This document shows, in pieces, positions 58,287 through 60,145 of a stretch of 60,145 bases of DNA. A model generated the notes under the pieces. The model worked only from the letters and a program-made list of their open reading frames with translations, did no database searches and had not been told where the DNA came from. The position numbers were made by a program, and so were the translations under genes. The DNA comes from Pleurotus ostreatus/Saccharomyces cerevisiae fusant (Eukaryota; Opisthokonta). Each line of letters starts with the position of its first letter. Within the stretch, counting starts at the first letter, position 1. The stretch covers positions 1 to 60,145 of the forward strand of contig JAMQCK010000118.1 in the NCBI GenBank assembly GCA_024196135.1, given 5' to 3'.

Positions 58287-59607
58287 TTACTCTTCCTTCC
58301 AAGGTAGGTTGTCTATTTGTATCCGATTCAATTCGACGCACAGGGGCAACAGCTCGTGAAGCACGCTCTTGGTTATGTTGCGCGCGTCCCTTACCACGAC
58401 GAACCTAACCTGCTCAAGTGCGGGAAATGTCGCACCGGCGAGGAACATGTCGAGCTCTGACCAGAAGCTGCGGTCCTCTGGCATCAGCTGCCAACCCTCA
58501 GCCATGTAGTCCGCGAAGTAGACATCGAAGGTTATCTGCAGCAGTTGGTCTGCTGGGATGTTGGCCAGAAGACTCATGCATGCGCGGACTTGAGAGAAGA
58601 ACCGTTTTCTCTCTCTGAAGAGATAGAAGAGGCCAGCCATGCGCACTTGACGGAGGGAAGTACGATGCAGGATACCCGAGAATATAGCATCTACGATCGC
58701 AGGTCAGTTAGTTCATCGTTCACAGTTACATGAACTCACCCAAGACCGCAGCGCTCGACACATGAAATTCCAGCACCTGAAGTGTACCAGAGACGAGGTC
58801 TATCGTGTCCCACAGGTCGTAGTCATTGAAATCGACGGTGGCAGCCAGCTTGAGGATGCGCAGCTTGGGCGCCGGTGCCGTATTCGCCAGCACAATCCAC
58901 ATCGGCACTTGCGTATCCATAATGTTCAACTCGCGCAGAGACTCTGGCACCGGCGTCTCCCTCGCCCACGCCGGCTCCATAATCGGTATCTGGTACCCCT
59001 CCGCGTCACGCACGAGCTTCAAGCGCTCGAGATTCGCGCACTGGTACACCCGATGCATCACGAACGCGAAGCACATGAACGACACGCGCACGAACTTGAG
59101 GTCGAGGATGCCCTCCAGCCACGCCTTGTTCTTGCCGGGCTTCCAGAATGCATCCCAGCCGTCGGACGTCTTCGCCGCGACGTCGATGTCGAGGAACTCG
59201 AGCGCGCGCACGCCGGTGAAGCGCGATTGGAGGCGCGTGAACGGCCACATCCACTCGTCGTCGGGCGGCGCGATGCCGAGGCGGGCGGGCGTGCCGTCGA
59301 AGATGATCTTGCGAACGGTGGGGAAGAGGGTGCAGTGGGGGGAATCGAGGAGGGTGAAGAGCTCGATCTCGCGCGGGGTGATGTGGCAAGGGATGCGGAG
59401 GGTGTGGTGAGTGAAGCGGCGGGCACCCGGCACCCAGGCGCGGCAAACGAGGGCGCAGCTGCAGAGGGTGAAGATATCCCTATCGGGATCGATGTAGGCC
59501 ATCGCATCGTCGTAGAGCTCCTGAGGGAGCGTGAGGGGTGAATGCTGCGCCTTTGTGTTAGTATAGGCTCGCTCTGCTCGAGGATGATAATGACATGCCT
59601 CGTCCAT
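58287..59607 (-). CDS. F-box protein
   Basis: Probable SCF adaptor. Two exons: the first from ATG 59607 (MDEACHYHPRAERAYTNTKA) to about 58739, the second ending at 58287. The F-box region is LTLPQELYDDAMAYIDPDRD with LCSCALVCRAWVPGARRFTH. It is followed by HTLRIPCHITPREIELFTLL, FPTVRKIIFDGTPARLGI, and leucine-rich units including VRALEFLDIDVAAK, ESLRELNIMDTQVPMW and KLRILKLAATVDFNDYD. The intron after SSAAVLG joins to DAIFSGILHRTSLRQVRMAG and the second exon ends IDNLPWKEE. The ALVCRAW stretch is the classic F-box second-half motif in agaricomycetes. The frame is open upstream of 59607, but that sequence has no domain character. Head-to-tail neighbours give no hint of substrate. Confidence 0.85.
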
Positions 59608-59948
59608 AATGGGCGCAGTATGAGATCGTAAGTGGCAAAGCAGGAATATATGCCGCCTGGATCTACTGTAGGTGCAGCCCTTATATATGCGGGTAAAGTC
59701 CCAAGGCGCTGATCCCAATGTTCCGGAAATAGGCCTCATGTCGTACACGAGGCGACCTACTGCGCCGAGAACACAATTGTGGCATCGGCTTCTGCTATCC
59801 AGTAGAGGAAGCGCTGGGTAGACGCTAGACCCAGCCGCAGTGAACCGCATTAGGGGGACAATGGGTAGTGGGTTGCTATGCAATAGTGACCAGGGCGAAT
59901 GTGGCATTCTCGAATCCCTCAAACGTACAGCCTACAGGTCCTCATAAC

Positions 59949-60145
59949 TCACAAATCGCCAAACTCAGCGTCAAAGGCCTTCTGGCTAACGGCTCCCCTC
60001 TTCACCTTCTTCGCCATCCGCTCCTCGCGCGCCAACTCCGCCCAATCATCTGCGCCCTCATCGTCCGACGATGCGCCCCGTTTCGCTGGTACAGTCTCCG
60101 CCTTGCCGTCCTTCCCCTCATCCACCTCCATTGTACAATCCCCGC
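59949..60145 (-). CDS. 3' end of an unidentified gene (partial)
   Basis: The frame is open from the window edge to the stop at 59949 and ends KAFDAEFGDL. The visible 65 residues are hydrophilic and acidic, then basic: SSDDEGADDWAELAREERMA is followed by KKVKRGAVSQKAF. Tails of this kind (an acidic stretch, then a KKxKxG helix) occur at the C-terminus of nucleolar DEAD-box helicases such as Spb4/DDX55, so that is a candidate, but no helicase motif lies inside the window. The ATG at 60131 is probably an internal methionine, since the frame continues upstream of it. Confidence 0.6.
   Translation of the reverse strand, partial: GDCTMEVDEGKDGKAETVPAKRGASSDDEGADDWAELAREERMAKKVKRGAVSQKAFDAEFGDL

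Noticed and set aside
1..60145. CRISPR arrays, rRNA operons, complete transposons, viral genes or secondary-metabolite clusters
   Set aside because: I looked for spaced direct repeats, transposase or reverse transcriptase motifs, and backbone enzymes (PKS, NRPS, terpene cyclase) and saw none.

Overview
The window is nuclear DNA of a filamentous basidiomycete, most likely an agaricomycete mushroom or polypore. The evidence is GC-rich coding sequence cut by many 45-65 nt introns (donors gtgcgt, gtgagt, gtatgt; CTGAC-type branch sites; acceptors near cag), together with proteins typical of Agaricomycetes: DUF6593, DUF4436, F-box/leucine-rich proteins, a GILT-like reductase, and a family-specific polytopic membrane protein. 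No coordinate was checked with software. Gene models were built by joining open frames across splice sites and checking phase and family motifs.

Layout. 1-10.3 kb: 5' end of glucose-6-phosphate dehydrogenase (-), a Ubc8/UBE2H E2 enzyme (+), a short THOC5-like protein (+), a small unknown protein (-), a CCDC47 homologue (+), and a DUF6593 protein (+). 11-20.7 kb: an F-box protein, a large STB6-like protein, and a RING-LON protein, all (+). 21.8-29.7 kb: all (-), a DUF4436 membrane protein, an F-box-like protein (copy A), and a secreted GH3 beta-glucosidase. 30.6-43.3 kb: a coiled-coil protein with PHQ repeats (+), a repeat-bearing gene-poor stretch, a second F-box-like copy (B) carrying a frameshift, a PX/PXB protein of the Lec1 (Ypr097w) type, and a kelch protein ending in a cytochrome b561-like membrane domain, the last three (-). 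45-52.6 kb: a Dif1/Spd1-like ribonucleotide reductase inhibitor, a C2H2 transcription factor, MIX23, and a GILT-like thiol reductase, all (+), with a 2.6 kb gap containing a paired 48 nt inverted-repeat element. 53.7-60.1 kb: a polytopic membrane protein (+), YOS1 (-) head to head with mitochondrial ribosomal protein uL22m (+), an F-box protein (-), and the 3' end of one more gene (-).

Most genes are unrelated housekeeping functions: NADPH supply, ubiquitin conjugation, mRNP export, ER membrane biogenesis, ER-Golgi transport, mitochondrial import and translation, and dNTP control. The linking themes are ubiquitin/F-box genes (four F-box-type genes, one E2, one RING protein) and short divergent promoters. 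I see no biosynthetic cluster, complete transposon, virus, rRNA, tRNA or CRISPR array. The most unusual items are the kelch-b561 architecture, the frameshifted F-box copy, the duplicated 48 nt inverted-repeat element, and the palindromic CGTCA-rich promoter between YOS1 and uL22m.
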